Both the position numbers and the translations under genes were made by a program. The notes below the pieces were generated by a model. That model had not been told where the DNA came from and did not search any database. It saw only the letters and a list, made by a program, of their open reading frames with translations. A DNA stretch of 13,803 nt from Sedimentisphaerales bacterium. Its GTDB lineage: Bacteria > Planctomycetota > Phycisphaerae > Sedimentisphaerales > SM23-30. Shown in pieces: positions 11,882-13,803 of the stretch. Within the stretch, counting starts at the first letter, position 1. Each line of letters starts with the position of its first letter. Location: assembly GCA_030634605.1 (NCBI GenBank), contig DAOWAK010000007.1:1-13803 (forward strand). Direction: 5' to 3'.

Positions 11882-13697
11882 TTTTATCCTCCCGGGATCC
11901 TTGATCCACAATTTGCATGGTCTGCTTTAGAACTGCTTCTGTAGCACTGATCGCGTCGGGCAAATCCTCTTTAGGATAAGCTGCCTTGCGCGCGGCCGCT
12001 ACCAGTCCGACAAACATCGGCTGAGGTTTCAGCGGCCAGGATGTCATGCAGGGATGAGCCTGGGTCCCGACAAAGTAATTGTGGTCGGGCAGTTCCAGAA
12101 TCTGCATGATCGGCTGGCCGGGTGCCTTGCCGGAAAACACCAGACCTTTTTCCGTTAGCTTTTCGATGTATTTCGGGTCCACCTCGTAACGATGGCGGAA
12201 CCGCATCCGCACCTGGGTGTTGCCGCCGAATAATCGACTGGCAATGGTGTCCGGGGAAATCTCCACATCTTTGCCGCCCAGCCGCATGTTGCCGCCCAAG
12301 CCTTCGATTTTTTTCTGCTCGGGCAGAATGTCGATCACCTGATGTTCGCACTCCTGGGCGATTTCGCCACTGTTGGACCCGGTCAAGCCGCAAACATTTC
12401 GGGCAAACTCCACCACCGCCATCTGAAATCCGAAACAAATCCCCAAAAACGGCAGGTTGTTTTCCCGCGCGTGTTTAATGCAGGTTATCTTGCCTTCGGC
12501 GCCGCGTAAGCCGAACCCGCCGGGAACGATTATCCCGTCCAGGCCATCCAGTTTCTCGGCGACGTTGGCTGCGGTAACATCGCCGGTATCAATCCAGCGA
12601 ATTTTGACATTCGTATTCAGATAAGCACCGCTGTGCTCCAGGGCATGAATGATGCTGGCGTAGCTGTCCCGCACGGTGGTGTATTTTCCGGTCATGCCGA
12701 TGGTTACTTCGTGGTCAACCATATCGAGCCGATCCACGAAATCGCTCCACTCCAGCCAGGCCGACCGCTCACGCTTCAAATTAATCCGCTGTTCCAATCG
12801 CAGCAGCTTGATTACCTCAAAATCATAACCCGACTCCCGCAGCATGTTCGGAATCACATAGATACTGTCGCAATCATGCATGCTGAAAACCCGCTCCATC
12901 GGCACATTGGTGTACTGGGCGATTTTTTGCCGGACTTTTTCCGTTACCGGCCGAGACGCCCGACACGCGATGATGTGCGGTTGCACTCCCATCTCCATCA
13001 AGCGCTTGATGCCCAACTGAGCGGCTTTGGATTTCTGCTCGCCCAGCGTCTTAGGCTCCAGTACATAAGTCAGTGCCACAAAACAAACCGAGTTGGGCCC
13101 TTCTTCGTAAGCCAATTCACGCATCGCTTCGATATAATAAGCGTTTTCCACATCGCCAACCGTACCGCCGATCTCGACAAACACCACGTCGGCTCCGCTG
13201 GAAACCGCCAGCTCGCGCAATCGCATCTTGACTTCACCGGTAACGTGCGGAATCATCTGCACATCACGACCCAGGTAATCGCCGTGCCGTTCCTTGCCCA
13301 GTACCCGCGTAAAAATCTGCCCGCTCGTGGTAAAATTCGCAGCTTTGAGGTCCTTGCCCAGCATCCGTTCGTAAGTGCCCAGGTCCATATCGCATTCCAT
13401 CCCGTCATCCAGCACAAAAACCTCACCGTGCCGAAACGGATTCAGCGTTCCCGAATCGATGTTCAGATAACCTTCCAGCTTGATCGGCTCGACCTTGAGC
13501 CCCTTGTCCTGGAGCAGCTTAGCCAGGCTCGACGAGAAAATCCCCTTACCCAGCCCGCTCATCACCGTGCCGGTTATCACCACATAACGGGTGCGGCCCT
13601 TGATGTAGCCGGTGGGCATCGGCGTATAAAACTCCGTTTCATCCGAAACATCACTGACACCGCTTAGCAAATTGTTATCGCTCAAGGGAATCTCCAT
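11841..13697 (-). CDS. pyrG: CTP synthase, divergent, with altered glutaminase triad
   Basis: A 618-residue enzyme that aminates UTP to CTP using glutamine and ATP. The synthetase domain has the P-loop TGTVMSGLGKG (42-52), KLEGYLNID (73-81, where KLDPYINVD is usual), HGEVFVLDDG (90-99) and VEIGGTVGDVE (174-184). The class I glutaminase domain has VPGGFGLRG (391-399), oxyanion/nucleophile GICFG with Cys421, and the triad His548. The triad Glu is replaced: the usual His-Pro-Glu is His-Pro-Cys (548-550), followed by a normal PLKP-QPMFVG block. About 26 N-terminal and 35 C-terminal residues exceed the usual 535-550 length. The start is uncertain: ATG 13697 lacks a ribosome binding site; TTG 13685 has GGAG upstream; Met27 begins the conserved part. 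It lies 19 bp after kdsB, whose product uses CTP. Function is likely, though glutamine use needs checking. Confidence 0.92.
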   Translation of the reverse strand: MEIPLSDNNLLSGVSDVSDETEFYTPMPTGYIKGRTRYVVITGTVMSGLGKGIFSSSLAKLLQDKGLKVEPIKLEGYLNIDSGTLNPFRHGEVFVLDDGMECDMDLGTYERMLGKDLKAANFTTSGQIFTRVLGKERHGDYLGRDVQMIPHVTGEVKMRLRELAVSSGADVVFVEIGGTVGDVENAYYIEAMRELAYEEGPNSVCFVALTYVLEPKTLGEQKSKAAQLGIKRLMEMGVQPHIIACRASRPVTEKVRQKIAQYTNVPMERVFSMHDCDSIYVIPNMLRESGYDFEVIKLLRLEQRINLKRERSAWLEWSDFVDRLDMVDHEVTIGMTGKYTTVRDSYASIIHALEHSGAYLNTNVKIRWIDTGDVTAANVAEKLDGLDGIIVPGGFGLRGAEGKITCIKHARENNLPFLGICFGFQMAVVEFARNVCGLTGSNSGEIAQECEHQVIDILPEQKKIEGLGGNMRLGGKDVEISPDTIASRLFGGNTQVRMRFRHRYEVDPKYIEKLTEKGLVFSGKAPGQPIMQILELPDHNYFVGTQAHPCMTSWPLKPQPMFVGLVAAARKAAYPKEDLPDAISATEAVLKQTMQIVDQGSREDKNDQRRREIPKNRV

Positions 13698-13716
13698 TCA
13701 CTGCTATATTAAAACT

Positions 13717-13803
13717 TTATTGCTCTTGATAACGCTCAACAAACTTCGCGTATTGCTCGGGCGTATCAATCCCCACCGATTCGTGCTCGACATCCCTGGT
13801 CGC
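13717..13803 (-). CDS. kdsB: CMP-Kdo synthetase (KdsB) C-terminus, partial
   Basis: Only the last 28 residues and the stop are in the window; the gene runs off the right edge. The fragment reads VEHESVGIDTPEQYAKFVERYQ, which matches the HxSxGVDTPEDLE-type end of 3-deoxy-manno-octulosonate cytidylyltransferase. That enzyme joins CTP and Kdo to make CMP-Kdo for lipopolysaccharide inner core. The neighbouring CTP synthase gene 19 bp downstream on the same strand fits this role. A related nucleotidyltransferase cannot be excluded from so short a piece. Confidence 0.75.
   Translation of the reverse strand, partial: ATRDVEHESVGIDTPEQYAKFVERYQEQ

Noticed and set aside
12633..13667. 344-codon plus-strand open frame
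   Set aside because: It is antisense to pyrG with no recognisable domain; the minus-strand product is unmistakable.

Overview
The window looks like chromosomal DNA of a Gram-negative-type bacterium. I lean towards Planctomycetota, possibly a Phycisphaerae-like lineage. The reasons are a Mycobacterium-type inositol-3-phosphate synthase, a DUF1844 protein, a KdsB C-terminus (so Kdo/LPS chemistry), an unusual excisionase-HTH plus receiver protein, and long intergenic stretches full of small dispersed repeats. This placement is an inference; there is no rRNA or marker that fixes it.

Layout. Positions 1-393 hold no gene but a mosaic of short repeats, including four hairpins whose minus strand starts with GTAG, the layout of REP elements mobilised by RAYT (TnpA-REP) transposases. 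On the plus strand follow an AraC regulator with a GyrI-like effector domain (394-1269), a terminator, a 91-bp foldback MITE candidate (1471-1561) and a stand-alone GyrI-like protein (1683-2297). That gene overlaps tail to tail with ino1 (2278-3375, minus). A gene-free 600 bp stretch (3376-3982) carries paired palindromes and several terminator-like hairpins. Next on the minus strand are an HTH plus pseudo-receiver regulator (3983-4561), class II fructose-bisphosphate aldolase (5052-5999, with a near-consensus promoter and a clear terminator) and an extended SDR sugar-nucleotide epimerase/dehydratase (6174-7142). A plus-strand pair encodes an FkbM methyltransferase (7391-8239) and a two-domain GT4-GT2 glycosyltransferase (8266-10323). 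The right end is a minus-strand operon, kdsB (partial) - pyrG - DUF1844 - sppA (13803 down to 10400).

How the genes fit together. The SDR, FkbM and fused glycosyltransferase look like part of a surface-glycan cassette, and kdsB-pyrG links CTP synthesis to CMP-Kdo activation for the outer membrane. Ino1 and Fba are central carbon/inositol metabolism. The two GyrI-like genes form a ligand-sensing or drug-binding pair.

The points most worth checking are these: a CTP synthase whose glutaminase triad Glu is replaced by Cys and whose synthetase motifs are divergent; a receiver domain with the phospho-acceptor Asp changed to Asn; a 9-bp inverted repeat that can bury the start codon of that regulator; the GTAG-hairpin repeats; and the MITE candidate. 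I see no CRISPR array, tRNA, rRNA or intact transposase, and no clearly undescribed multi-gene system.
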